Shown one piece after another: positions 32,004 through 42,734 of a DNA stretch of 64,000 nt. Within the stretch, counting starts at the first letter, position 1; every line of letters starts with the position of its first letter. The DNA lies in assembly GCA_023213315.1 (NCBI GenBank), contig JAKCPI010005310.1, forward strand, positions 26,349 to 90,348, given 5' to 3'. The position numbers and the translations under genes were made by a program. The notes beneath the pieces are model-generated. The model was not told the DNA's origin. It made no database searches and saw nothing but the letters and a program-made list of their open reading frames with translations. This DNA comes from Euborellia annulipes (taxonomy: Eukaryota > Arthropoda > Insecta > Dermaptera > Anisolabididae).

Positions 32004-32398
32004 TTTCAAAGGCTCACAGAAATCTGTTATCACGCCGAAAATTCAAAACACCAATGAAAACAACAAGTTTGAGGACCAAAAAACACAGTGCAACCAACTC
32101 GAGCCCCATCTGCAAGCATGGCGGCCAACAGCGTAATGTTTTGAAAAAGGCCGGTTTTCGTACATTTTAAAGGCCATCTAAAAAATTATGGGGTTAGCAA
32201 ACTTAAATATAAAATTTCAACCTCCTAGCTCTTTTCGTTCTTGAGATATTTTGTTCACAAACAGACAGACACACAGACAGACAGACAGACCATGTCGCGA
32301 AAACCACTATTTTGGATTCAGGGAACCTCAAAAGGTATATATATATATTTATCAAAATCTCGGCATCGAATTTTTGACATGAATCCAATACCGTACTT

Positions 32399-32811
32399 GA
32401 ATTTAAATAGTCTTTTTGATAGAAATATAAATATGGTAAAAAATCTATTAGGGGTGTCCAAAGTTGAAAAAAACTGACAAAATTCGATTTTCTAAAATTT
32501 TAGCCGCTTTATCGCCTCCAATAGGTTTGAAACTTTATATTTCTATGTATTTCTTTTTAAGGGGTAAAACCAGAAAATTCAAAATAAGAGTCGCTCCAGA
32601 GCTCATTTTCTATTAAAATTTAATTTTCTCTAAATCTCTAAAACTAAATTTGATGGAGCGAAACTTAAGGTATTTTCCTATATAAATACCCAGAAATTGC
32701 TCAAAACACCCCGGCAAATTACACATGCTACAGTAGGTATGAGCAAATTGACTAAATTTAGTTGGCATTTTTGGCCTTCCCCCTAAAAATCTCTTCGCTA
32801 CGCCCTTAAGG
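32399..32811. other. Unclassified, probably repetitive
   Basis: AT-rich DNA between two family H pieces. Phrases such as CTTCCCCCTAAAAATC and CTACGCCC near the right end look like transposon-end debris. No gene. Confidence 0.35.
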
Positions 32812-32932
32812 GCCTTCAAAACATGTATATCCATCAAAATCTCGGCATCGAATTTTTGACATGATCACAATACTTTCTCTCTATATATGTTTCATAGAAG
32901 TCTATAGGGTAAGAGAAAATAAAAACAATTAT
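32812..32932 (+). repeat. Family H 3' terminus
   Basis: CAAAACATGTATATCCATC through GGGTAAGAGAAAATAAAAA. Confidence 0.8.
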
Positions 32933-33964
32933 TTCAATCGTTTTATTCCTTATTGAATTTTTTATGCCAAAAAAAGGGAGGAAACAATGAGAGAACAAGA
33001 TAATATATGTAACTGTTCTGCACACCTGTTTATATAACAATATAATAAAATATGAAGTAATAAATAAAAGGAGTGTTCCACTTTATTGTTTAATATTATA
33101 GTTGTTAAATAATGTCTGCGATATTAATAAAGCTTATAATCAAAAGTGTATTAAGAGATGAAATTGGTGAGTGCAAATAAATCCCCGGATTATAGCATTA
33201 GCGAATATATACAGTATTTAATACAAATGAAGACAATTGATAGTTTAATGCAAAAATATATCTATACGATATTATCAATAGAATTATCAATTTTTTTAGT
33301 CTATTTGTCTCTATAACCATTGAAATATACTGCTACTGTAATCGATTTCTCTAATTTCGAACATCAACAGCAATTTCTCTCCGAATAATAATAGAATTTT
33401 ATTAGATGAAACACATGGCAAATCCCTTAGATTTCGAAGTTATCGTGTTCGCAAACCCACATTAGATTTAAACTATTTAATCGTAGGCTCTAGTGGAAAT
33501 ATAATGTATTTAAGAGGAATTCAAAACACTAGGTTTTAATCATTTATAAAAAATTAACATTTTCAACACTTTGATACTCATGTGGGAAATCACTTATGAA
33601 TATTACACAAGAGTGTTAAAAATTGTATTTTTTAATAAATCATTGAAAAGAGAACTATCAAAATTTAGAGGTCGAAATAAAGAGATAGGGCTACACGAGA
33701 AAGTAAAAAGTGAAGTGAATGTTGAGGGACTGATTAGGAAAGAGGACGCCACACGCGGGTCCATGCTTGGTATTGTATGTGAGGTTCCGAATTGAAAAAA
33801 AAAAAATTAAATATCAATGAGACAAGCCCGGGTGGCGCGCAGCTAGTCATTTTTCATTAATTTTCCCATTGAGAAGCTATATTTTGAAGTTTATTTAGAT
33901 CTTATTAAAAAAATTCAAATTGAGTTGCAATTCCGTGGATTGCATGTCCCACAAGCCAAATTTA
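32933..33964. other. Unique DNA
   Basis: AT-rich and without recognised repeats. A frame at 33571-33795 has no domain features and is not called. Confidence 0.35.
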
Positions 33965-34047
33965 ATTTTTGGTCTCAGTGGACCTCGAAACTTGTATTTC
34001 CATTAAAATCTCGAAATTTTGACATGAATCCAATACCTGTATGTAGT
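33965..34047 (+). repeat. Family H scrap
   Basis: GGTCTCAGTGGACCTCGAAAC, CATTAAAATCTCGA and TTTTGACATGAATCC, a diverged 3' segment. Confidence 0.6.
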
Positions 34048-34589
34048 TGGGGAAATTAGTAAATATTGAAAATTTTTTTAGAATAAAATAAAATAATTGA
34101 AAGGAGACAAATAGTGTCAACCCAAATGTTTTCAGGCAGGATCATGAAACAAAAGAAAATAAATATCTTTTGATTAATTTACTAAAAGTTAATAACAAAT
34201 TAAACCAATAACGGAATAGATGGATAATAAATAAAGAGGTTTGATAGTAAATAAATCAATCACCTGGTTGTTTGAGTATTATTTGGCAAGAGAAGAATGA
34301 TCTGTTGCTGTTCTCTTGAGTCCGGCGTCCACTTGTCTGTGTATGTGTGTGTGTGTTTGAGAGAAAGAGAAGTAAGTGAAGGAAGTGGTCCGAGTCGGCG
34401 GCGCCAAGTAGGGGGAGCGAGGGGGATGATAGGGGCGTACGAGGGAGGGAAAGAATCTTTATAAATGCAAAAAGAGGAGGAAGCACCCCCCCCCCTGGGT
34501 TCTATATCGCGCTGTAACTAACTGTTCAAAATGAATAAAGAACGAAGAGTTACGAGGAAAAAAAATGATAGTGACGTTTGAAAGTCTCT

Positions 34590-34597
34590 CTCTATAT
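34590..34597. repeat. Outer target-site duplication, left
   Basis: CTCTATAT directly before the left MITE. The same 8 bases follow the right MITE at 37294-37301. The inner flanks do not match. Confidence 0.7.
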
Positions 34598-34860
34598 CAG
34601 TGGTTTCCAAACTTTATGTTAACACGCCTCCCTTAAGAATATTTAATCTTATGACGCCTCCCCCCCCCCTCCCATTTTATAAAATAATACAAAAATAAAA
34701 ATTTTTAATGCTAAAAAATATAAATTAATATAAAAATATTTTTTTTTTTTTTAATTCTTATTTATATTAAAACTAGCAATCATTTGGAAAATTGGTCCTG
34801 GTGGCCAATTTTCGCGCCTCCCCTTAGACTAGTCCGCGCCTCACAGTTTGGAAAACGCTG
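34598..34860 (+). mobile_element. hAT MITE, left copy of a possible composite
   Basis: Starts CAGTGGTTTCCAAAC and ends CAGTTTGGAAAACGCTG. It contains the poly(C) block and GCGCCTCCCCTTAGACTAG. Its left flank is CTCTATAT and its right flank is GTATAAGG, so it lacks a duplication of its own. Same orientation as the copy at 36962-37293. Confidence 0.85.
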
Positions 34861-34944
34861 GTATAAGGGTATTTTATGGCTGGTGGAATTGTATCAGGAA
34901 TGAAAGAAGAAAACGCAACCAAAATTTTTCTATAAAAATATATT

Positions 34945-34990
34945 TTAACAGCTTACGTTTCGGCCGTGGTCAAAGTCATCCTCGGATGAT
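34945..34990 (-). ncRNA. Hammerhead-like motif, left arm of element g
   Basis: Minus strand CCGAGGA (34979-34985), a diverged stem II, GCCGAAACGTAAGCTGTT. The same U-to-C core change as the right arm, and weaker stem II. Confidence 0.5.
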
Positions 34991-34994
34991 CACT

Positions 34995-35040
34995 AACAGC
35001 TCCGAGGATGGCTTTGACCAAAGCCGAAACGTAAGCTGTT
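34995..35040 (+). ncRNA. Hammerhead-like motif, right arm of element g
   Basis: Stem I is seven perfect pairs (AACAGCT 34995-35001 with AGCTGTT 35034-35040). Stem II is six perfect pairs (GGCTTT 35010-35015 with AAAGCC 35020-35025). GAAAC is at 35026-35030 and GTA at 35031-35033. The core box reads CCGAGGA (35002-35008), one change (U to C) from CUGANGA, which would probably reduce or abolish cleavage. Confidence 0.6.
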
Positions 35041-35118
35041 AAAATATATTTTTAAAGAAAAAATTCTGGTTGCGTTTTCTTCTAACTTTCATTCCTGAAG
35101 AAAAATATTTTTCTCAAA

Positions 35119-35376
35119 TCTTATTTTCACCCCCTAGGGGGGTGCCTAACTTAAATATAAAATTTCAACCTCCTAGCTCAATTCCTCCATGCTTTAAATT
35201 GAACCCAAACAGACACACAGACAGAACATGTCGCGTAAACCATTTTTTTGGATTCAGGGGACCTCAAAACGTGTATATCCATCAAAGTCTCGGCATCGAA
35301 TTTTTTATATGAATCCAATACTTTCTCTCTATAATATGTATATTAACTTATACATATAGGTAAGAGAAAGTAAAAA
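35119..35376 (+). repeat. Family H 3' half
   Basis: GGGGTGCCTAACTTAAATAT through CATGTCGCGTAAACC to GGTAAGAGAAAGTAAAAA. Confidence 0.85.
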
Positions 35377-36028
35377 TTCAAATCCTAATCGAGATTAGTT
35401 CTATATACAAAAAGTTGCGGTAACTCACCCCAGGAAAATTCTAAGTGGACTAATCATATCTTACTTTTCTACCTAATGAAAAAAATCCCTACAAAATTCT
35501 GCAAGGGATTCGATGGGTTCCTAAGTTACCCAGTGTTATTATTATCTGTTTATGAGAGTTTCGAAATCTTCAAATATTAATTCCGCCCCAGTAATAAGAA
35601 ATTTTAGAATGACATTAAAATGTTTCTACCCTACTATACTATTTGCTAAATATTGAATTTAAATTTTAACTCAAACGGAATGTACTTATTTTTTAGTAAA
35701 AGTATTAAAAAACATTAATATCTTTGTGCATTATAGGGGATGGGGAATTAACCCCCCTGGTTAATGCCTTCATACTCCCCCCCCCCTCCTTTAAGGAAAT
35801 GCGAGCCTTCGCCGCGAAATTACTCTCAAAATAATTTGAATACATTTATAAAAAAGTAATAATTATTTTAATTTTTATTTTATTTTGAAATTATTTTATT
35901 TTAATTTTCAGCCCTTAATCCACCCCTGTGTAAAAGTATATTAAGAAAATTTGATTAACAAAAATATAGGCCATATAGAAAGAATATAATGGTAAATAAT
36001 GGTGACTTAAGAAAAGATAAGAAAAAAT
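35377..36028. other. Unique AT-rich DNA
   Basis: Nothing recognised except a C run at 35776-35787. Confidence 0.35.
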
Positions 36029-36165
36029 GCCCTCAGGCTTGGTGTAGTTGGTCGCCCCCTTCTATACCGAAGGTCAGGGGTTCGGATCCCTGGCAGTCCC
36101 ACGAAAAGACTGTGTGAATGTGTGGTGTGTGCGAGTGTGAATGAGAAAAAAAGGTGTTTAAAATA
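36029..36165 (+). repeat. SINE A with internal deletion
   Basis: Head (GGCTTGGTGTAGTTGG, GGTTCGGATCCC) is fused after CAGTCC to CGAAAAGACTGTGTGAATG. The whole body and half of the core are deleted, leaving a head-tail mini-SINE. Confidence 0.85.
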
Positions 36166-36961
36166 AAAAATAAAAAACTAATTTTTTTTCAATGACACCT
36201 ACACTCCCCCTCCCCCTTTCAACAGCTTATATTCTCCATCTACCCTTCGTGAAATACAAAATATTTAATTTCATATTCAAAAAAATCGTTTTTCGAAGTC
36301 AAATTATTTGTTTCTCTTCTTTTTTTTTTTCTAACGATAAAATGCTTAATAATTACCTTTAATAAGACTCTCAAGAGGGTGTGCTGGTTGACGGTGAGGT
36401 CAGGGTGGGTTACACTATATTAATTATTCACTTTGATTCACTTTAAACACAAAAAAAAGAGAAGAGCTCAACGCCTGCCTGCTCGGCCACGCGCTCGACT
36501 CGACTGAACGAGAGATTCGTCTCTCTCTTTGTTTTGGAATAAAATAGATGGAAATAACAATTCCCTTTTTATTAAAAGTAAAAAAATACCTTTTGCTCTA
36601 ATCTAACTATATTTAGAGATGGAAAATAATGTCAACAAGTGATTTGGAATATTCCAAGGCCTTTCTTAAGTAATCAACCCTTCATCCCCTCTAATCAAAA
36701 TAATAATCAACGCTATTTTTTGAATGTTTTCTATTTATTTGGCTTCGATTTAGTTAAAATAAATTTAAAAAACATTTTTTTTTTTTTTTTCAATTTTTTA
36801 CCCCCTTATCCAATCCTAATAAATAAAATAATTAACAATGCTATAGCCTTCGGCGAGCTTCGCGTCTAGTCAGAAAAAAAATTAAAATCCTGAAAAACTT
36901 CCCTGGGTCCGCCTTTGGGTTTTACACAGTATAATTTTCTAAAATGAGCCTGACTTTAGGC
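36166..36961. other. Unique DNA
   Basis: Contains a CG-containing patch at 36470-36525 (CACGCGCTCGACTCGACTG). The frame 36639-36869 has no recognisable features. Confidence 0.35.
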
Positions 36962-37293
36962 CAGTGGTTTTCAAACTTTTTGTTACTACGCCGCCCTTAA
37001 AAATATTTAATCGTATGACGCCTCCCCCCCCCCCATAAACACACGCACATTTAATAAAATAATTCAAAAACAAAAATTTTTAATAAATTTATATAAAAAT
37101 ATTTTTTTTATTTATTCATATTTATTATTTTAATTAAAAACTCCGTCCCAGAATCTTCTAAATTATTTTATAATTTTATTTAAAAAACTAGCAATCATTT
37201 GAAAAATTGATCTTGGTGGCCAATATTCGCGCCTCCCCTTAGACTAGTCCGCGCCTCCCTAGGGAGGCGCGCCTCACAGTTTGGAAAACGTTG
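36962..37293 (+). mobile_element. hAT MITE, right copy of a possible composite
   Basis: CAGTGGTTTTCAAACTTTTT start and CAGTTTGGAAAACGTTG end. Slightly longer than the left copy and with an extra CCTAGGGAGGCGCG palindrome near its right end. Left flank CTTTAGGC, right flank CTCTATAT. Confidence 0.85.
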
Positions 37294-37301
37294 CTCTATA
37301 T
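37294..37301. repeat. Outer target-site duplication, right
   Basis: CTCTATAT, identical to 34590-34597. Confidence 0.7.
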
Positions 37302-37555
37302 GGCCTCAGATGGGAAACCAAATAGAATTTAAGAAGAAAAAAAAAATTAAAAGCGGTAAAAGTAAATAAATAAACAACGATGATTCATGATTCAGTCAAT
37401 TTGATTTTTTTTCTTCGATTTCAGATGAAGCCAATAAAATAAATAACCATAAATATATTGCTCCAGGTTGAGATTACGGTTCATTGGAGCTTAAAGTTTC
37501 TTCCAGTATTGCCATTAGACTTTCTTCAATTTTATTTTTTAAAGGAAAAATAAAA

Positions 37556-37939
37556 ATTAAAAATCTGGTGTGACTGGCGCACAGCACACAACTTTCTCTT
37601 ACCTTCGGTAATCGAAAGTTCTGTACTGTGCTTGTCACTGGACCAGATTTTTCGTGTCGACATGGAAAAGGGGTATTTAGTTTCTTCCTGTCACGTCCCA
37701 TGGGGGTGCCTAACTTAAATATAAAATTTCAACCTCCTAGCTCTTTTCGTTCTTGAGATATTTTGTTCAAAGACAGACAGACACACAGACAGACCATGTC
37801 GCGAAAACCACTTTTTTGGATTCAGGGGACCTCAAAACGTGTATATCCATCAAAATCCCGACATCGAATTTTTGACATGAATCCAATACTTTCTCTCTAT
37901 ATATATTAATATATATATAGAGGTAAGAGAAAGTAAAAA
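37556..37939 (+). repeat. Family H with internal deletion
   Basis: Hairpin end intact, then a jump to CTGTCACGTCCCATGGGGG and the 3' half with the palindromic terminus. It is followed head to head by the inverted copy at 37962. Confidence 0.85.
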
Positions 37940-37961
37940 ATGCTCTCATATTTTCATTTTA

Positions 37962-38604
37962 TTACTTTCTCTTACCTATGTATATATGTAATATATATAT
38001 AGAGAGAGAAAGTATTGGATTCATGTCAAAAATTCGATGTCGAGATTTTGATGGATCTTCACGTTTTGAGGTCCCCTGAATCCAAAAAAGTGGTTTTCGC
38101 GACATGGTCTGTCTGTGTGTGTGTGTGTGTGTCTGTGTGTGTTCAATTTAAAGCATGAAGGAATTGAGCTACGAGGTTGAAATTTTATATTTAAGTTAAA
38201 ACCCCCGGGACCGGAAAAATAAGCTTTTAATCAAAATCGGCCAAAGAGTACTAGTACTTTGCTGATGTACTTTTTCAGTTTTTTTCGATTTTCTCAAAAT
38301 TCGCTCTAACGATTTTGATTAAAATTCAAAAATCAATTATTTTTTAGATGCTCTTTCAAATGTATATTCTCGTTTTGCCCTCAAAATTGTTTGAAGCACA
38401 CTTTACTCTTGTGTTTCATAGGAAAGATAGGAGAAATGGTTGTCAAGGTTACAAAATATAAATATTTTTCCATACTTATAAATTTTACATCTGAATTCAA
38501 ATGTACCGTACTGTCGGGAACTAAATATATTTCGACACAAAAAATCTGGTGTGACAAGCACAGTACACAACTTTCGATTACCGAAGATTACCAGATTTTT
38601 TTTT
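37962..38604 (-). repeat. Family H, complete inverted copy
   Basis: Begins TTACTTTCTCTTACC, reverse of the family terminus, and runs back to the hairpin, of which the outer half is lost near 38590. With 37556-37939 it forms an inverted pair joined by 22 bp. Confidence 0.9.
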
Positions 38605-39340
38605 TATTATACTAGGTTTACCAGGTAATTTGTAAATTTTACAAAACAAAGTCTTTCAAGTTTACTCGTTCTCTTTGCCACTCCATCGATGATCAACAGG
38701 AGCGAAAATGTAGCTTAAAATACAATCCCGATCCCCGATACAATCCCGATGAAATGATTAAAAATGATCAATGGATCCACATGCCCGCCTCAGGGACACA
38801 TATTTTTCTTTTGGTCACTTTCGATCTACTGTGTGTGTCCCTGATGCGGGCGTGTAGAACCCCTCGAACATTTTTAATCAATTTTACTCGGGATGGAGCA
38901 ATGATTAAATGGAATGAAATTTTAAACCATCAAAGATGTGTGTGTGAGTGTGAATGATAAAAAAGTGTGAATGTTAAAAAAAAGCCAAGATAAAACTTTG
39001 TTAGGGATAAATAAACGTTTAACCCCTTTACGTATTGTTAGTTCACAATTGCCTTTAATGAGAGAATAATTTGGAATGAAACTGGAGAAATATTCTATTG
39101 TAACGTTTATTTAGATTTGTTAAACCAAATCACTAATCTACCTGTAATCTCACACAGAATTTGCTTTTTAGAGCCTAACAGGAAATTTCCGCAACTTGTT
39201 TCAATGGGTAAAATTCTGAGTTATCAGGAATTTTTTGCCAATTTATGAGTTTAGCCTTTTACAGTTGTTATCATTAATAAATAAAAATTTGGTTTAGCTG
39301 TGATTTATTTGTATCACATGTAATAACCTTTGTAATCTTT
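38605..39340. other. Unique DNA with a small palindrome and SINE tail scrap
   Basis: GCCCGCCTCAGGGACACA (38783-38800) pairs with TGTGTCCCTGATGCGGGC (38833-38850). A GTGTGTGAGTGTGAATG scrap of the SINE A tail is at 38940-38956. No gene seen. Confidence 0.45.
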
Positions 39341-39349
39341 ACTGAATTG

Positions 39350-39390
39350 TACCTGAAGAAGGCCACAGAATGAGTGGCCGAAAAGTTGTA
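39350..39390 (+). ncRNA. Degenerate hammerhead-like motif
   Basis: CTGAAGA (39353-39359), stem II GGCCAC/GTGGCC (39361-39366 with 39374-39379) six perfect pairs, GAAA (39380-39383), then AGTT. Stem I is TAC/GTA, three pairs. The stem III C is changed to A (GAAAA), so the motif is one change from consensus. Confidence 0.5.
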
Positions 39391-39403
39391 ATAATTACAA
39401 ATA

Positions 39404-39703
39404 CAGTAGAGTCCCGTTAATCCGAACTAATTGGGACCGAGGGTCGTTCGGATTATCGGGAAGTTCGGATTAACCGGAATTGTAAGCTTGAATTAGTTAA
39501 TTTTGATAATAAAGTCGTATTTATCTATGTAAACCGTGAAACTTGTCGGTGATATTAAACTCTAAATAAATATTTCGTATTTTTTAATAAAATAAAGTTC
39601 CTTTAATGTCTAATTTTCATTTATATTCCTCTTAAAAAAAAAAAAAAATCGTACGCAAAAAGAGTTCGGATTAGCGGAGGTTCGGATTACCGGGACTCTA
39701 CTG
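39404..39703 (+). mobile_element. pogo/Tigger-like MITE (300 bp)
   Basis: TIRs of about 24 bp beginning CAGTAGAGTCCCG and ending CGGGACTCTACTG, with TA duplications (39402-39403 and 39704-39705), as in Tc1/mariner-type pogo elements. Subterminal GTTCGGATTA repeats. No transposase. A diverged relative is at 22316-22737. Confidence 0.9.
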
Positions 39704-39834
39704 TAAATCACAATTAAAGTGAAAAACAAATTCTAATGAGGAGTAAAAGGATTTAATAATAATATTTTGCTGACTTCCATGTCTGTGAGTTTTATCTATA
39801 GGTACTTTTTAGAAAAGCTTATTTTTTAATTAAA

Positions 39835-40550
39835 AAAAAATCTGGTGTGACTGGCGCACAGCACACAACTTTCTCTTACCTTCGGTAATCGAAAGTTGTG
39901 TACTGTGCTTGTCACACCAGATTTTTTGTGTCGACATGTATTTAGTTCCCGGCAGTAGGGAATATTTGAATTCAGATGTAAAATTTATAAGTATGGGAAA
40001 ATATTTATATTCTGTTACCATGGCAACCATTTCTCCTATCTTCCCTATGAAATACAAGAGTAAAGTGGTCTTCAAACAATTTTGAGGGCAAAACGAGAAT
40101 ATACATTTGAAAGAGCATCTAAAAAATAATTGATTTTTGAATTTTAATCAAAATCGTTAGAGCGAATTTTGAGAAAATCGAAAAAAACTGAAAAAGTACA
40201 TCAGTAAAGTACTAGTACTCTTTGGCCGATTTTGATTAAAAGCTTATTTTCACGGTCCCGGGGGGTGTTTAACTTAAATATAACATTTCAACCTCCTAGC
40301 TCAATTCCTTCATGCTTAAAATTGAACACACACCCACCCACACACACACCCACACACACACACACCCACACACCCACACACCCACCCACACACCCACAGA
40401 CAGACCATGTCGCGAAAACCACTTGTTTAGATTAAGGGGACCACAAAACGTATATATCCATCAAAATCTCGACATCGAATTTTTGACATGAAACCAATAC
40501 TTTCTCTCTATATATATATTACATATATACATAGGTAAGAGAAAGTAAAA
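39835..40550 (+). repeat. Family H, complete copy (best reference)
   Basis: Terminal hairpin with arms at about 39834-39880 and 39884-39927 around the apex TTC. Then TTAGTTCCCGGCAGTAGG, GTTACCATGGCAACC, AGTACTAGTACTC, a CCCACA-type microsatellite at 40328-40400, CATGTCGCGAAAACC, and the terminus TAGGTAAGAGAAAGTAAAA. About 715 bp. Non-coding. Confidence 0.95.
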
Positions 40551-41927
40551 AATATTAATTAAGTTTCAGGGTTGAATTATTTATTATGATTAAAGAAAGA
40601 AAACTGGATTTCCCTCATTCATATATCATTACTTTTATTACTATATTTGACTAATCCTTAAGATTTTAATAGAGGGATGGATGGTGTACTGAATAAAAAT
40701 AAAAATTCCCCTTTTATTCATAGAGAAAAAGCAATGGCGCGTGAAACTTTTGAATTCAACTATTATTAATTAAAATATCGTTAAATATATTTACACAGCA
40801 AGTTCTAAACTATTTGAAAAGGGAAGTTTTTTCTTGAATCGTTATCCCTCCCTCCGACCCCGAATAAGAAGGGAGTCGAGTGCACGAGGGGCTGTTTAAA
40901 TTCCAAAAAGGGTGAGTCCACCCTTTCGGGGTTTATAATCTATAGGCAAGAATAAATAAACCAAATACAAAGTACACATTACAAGGGCACGTTTTGTTGA
41001 ATTAAATCATAACCAACTGATGCCTCTCGAAATTTAATGGTTATTAAGATTTCACCATTATTAAAATATGGTTTGCTCCTAAATAAATTCAAAAGCAATT
41101 AGATATTTTTGTTATGTTTATTATTTCGTTTTTTTTTTTCTTTTGGAAATTTAATAAGATTTAGCAAAATATTAAATTAATCTGTCAGGAGCAGAGAAGA
41201 AATATCAACAAAGTTTTGGGCTCGAGTTATGAATAATACGAAGAAATTGCGAAGTCACCACCAACGAGGGGGTGGGGGTTGAGGAAAGGGAAGTAAGGCC
41301 AGAACGCAGCCTCATTTCCTGTCGCGAACAAGAGAACTCAACGAGGAAAAGTGTCCAGCGACAAATATCCTTAACTTGGAATTCGTTAAAATAAGGAGAG
41401 AATTTCCTTTCCAAGATGAAATATTTTACAGGTCTATTTTATAAAAGAATAATAATACTTAAAAGGGATAAGGTAGATTTTTGAATAACATGGGGTTTAC
41501 CTGTAGGTAGGCAACCCAATTGACCCAATTTGATTAATTAGAAAAGTCATATTTTGAATAATTTGTATAAACCTCCCCGTTAACGAAGTCAAATAATAAA
41601 TAAAACAAATATTGATAACTTACAATTTAGCCAGTAAAGTTGAGAATTCTTGAAATTGCTAACCAATTATTCAATGAGAAGGGATGATCAACTTACCTAA
41701 AAAAAAAAAAAAATATATTAATATACGGTAGATAGAAAAAATACTCGTATTTCTAAAAAATAAAAAAAGAAAGTCCATTAGAGTACTGCGACTTGTTCGA
41801 TATCCTCTTTGAGGTTGAAGTACATTAAATATTCAAAGAGGGTGTGAATTTTACACCTTGTTTTTCGGTGAGGGGGAAAATCAGTCTGGCAATTTAATTT
41901 AGGGAAAAGAAAACTTAAAACTGGGGG
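40551..41927. other. Unique DNA
   Basis: No repeats recognised. 41200-41420 is less AT-rich and open on the minus strand for 69 residues without domain features. It could be a non-coding conserved block. Confidence 0.35.
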
Positions 41928-42683
41928 TAGGGTTTGGACACCGGTGGAAACCGAAACCGGTAAACCGGTTTTTTGGCTAATTTTAAAAAACCGAGAAACC
42001 GAGTTTTTCCCGAAAAACCGAATTCGGTTTTTTTTTAAATTTTTTCTTCAGTAATACTTGTATTGAAATTATAAATTAGCCCGTGACCCTTGGCTCAGAG
42101 AGCAGATATTAGCTCTTAGTGGTTTGGGGTTTCGGATTCGCTTCCCGTCCCAAGCAAGAAAAATTTATTTCATTTGAATTGGCTATCAATCATTTGAAAT
42201 AATTAGGGATGGGGTCTAAATGGCCTTAGCTGCCGAAAAAGTCCTTAAACAAATTAAAAAAAAAAAAAAAATTATAAATTATTTATATTTTTTCCCCTTT
42301 CTTCCAATACTTAAATAATCTATATTTAATAATAGCGGAGTGTCTGTCTGTCTGTCCGTCCGTCTGTCTCGCTCTATTTGACCAACTTTCAGTTGGAATG
42401 GCGAAATTTTGAAGTTTTATAGAGGACGTTATGGAGAGTCCAGGAAAAATACTCGGGTCCCGAAATTCCTATAATTTTTTGAGTTATTAATTATTAATTC
42501 CTAAAGTTACGATTTCTGCCATAGGAAATGTATAGGGAAATATTTATGTATTTTTGGCTTCCAAAAATGGTGGTGCGTTCTAAATAGATTCAGACGTTGA
42601 AAAAAAACCGGTTTACCGGTTTTCCGTTTTGTAAAACACCGAAAAACCGGTTTTCAAAATTTTCCGGTTTTTTCCAAACCCTA
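41928..42683. mobile_element. Non-autonomous hAT element (756 bp) with nested SINE B
   Basis: TIRs TAGGGTTTGGA and TCCAAACCCTA, exact 8-bp duplication ACTGGGGG at 41920-41927 and 42684-42691. Both ends carry ACCGGTAAACCGG-like repeats. The interior contains a SINE B copy and a GTCTGTCTGTCTGTCCG microsatellite (42341-42370). No transposase. Confidence 0.95.
42078..42268 (+). repeat. SINE B nested in hAT element
   Basis: Diverged head (CTTGGCTCAGAG, GATTCGCTTCCCG), body CATTTGAAATAATTAGGGATGG, core TAAATGGCCTTAGCTGCCG, A-rich end at 42255-42270. Confidence 0.85.
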
Positions 42684-42734
42684 ACTGGGGGATATAGTAA
42701 ATAAATTAACAAAGGAATATGTACATTAAAAAAA

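Larger units (their letters stand above)
31006..32160 (-). mobile_element. Defective mariner element
   Basis: Inserted at a TA dinucleotide of family H (TA at 31004-31005 and 32161-32162). Both ends contain CGAAAACCGGCCTTTTT in inverted orientation. The left end has 13 extra bases outside it, so the right end may be trimmed. It carries a broken minus-strand transposase and a nested hAT MITE near its transposase 3' end. Confidence 0.85.
30470..32398 (+). repeat. Family H copy split by SINE A and a mariner element
   Basis: The hairpin end is at 30470-30565, the central part resumes at 30938-31005, and the 3' part resumes at 32161-32398. Joining across the insertions gives the normal order of family landmarks. 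The hairpin region, AATATACATTTTAAAG broken at TA, and CGGCATCGAATTTTTGACATG all match complete copies. Confidence 0.85.
34866..35098. mobile_element. Foldback element with hammerhead-like motifs (element g)
   Basis: Inverted arms meeting near 34990. The outer parts share CAGGAATGAAAG, GAAAACGCAACC and AAAATATATTTT-type blocks in opposite orientation. Each arm has a near-complete hammerhead, and the TGGTTGCGTTTTC end motif is present. Confidence 0.85.
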
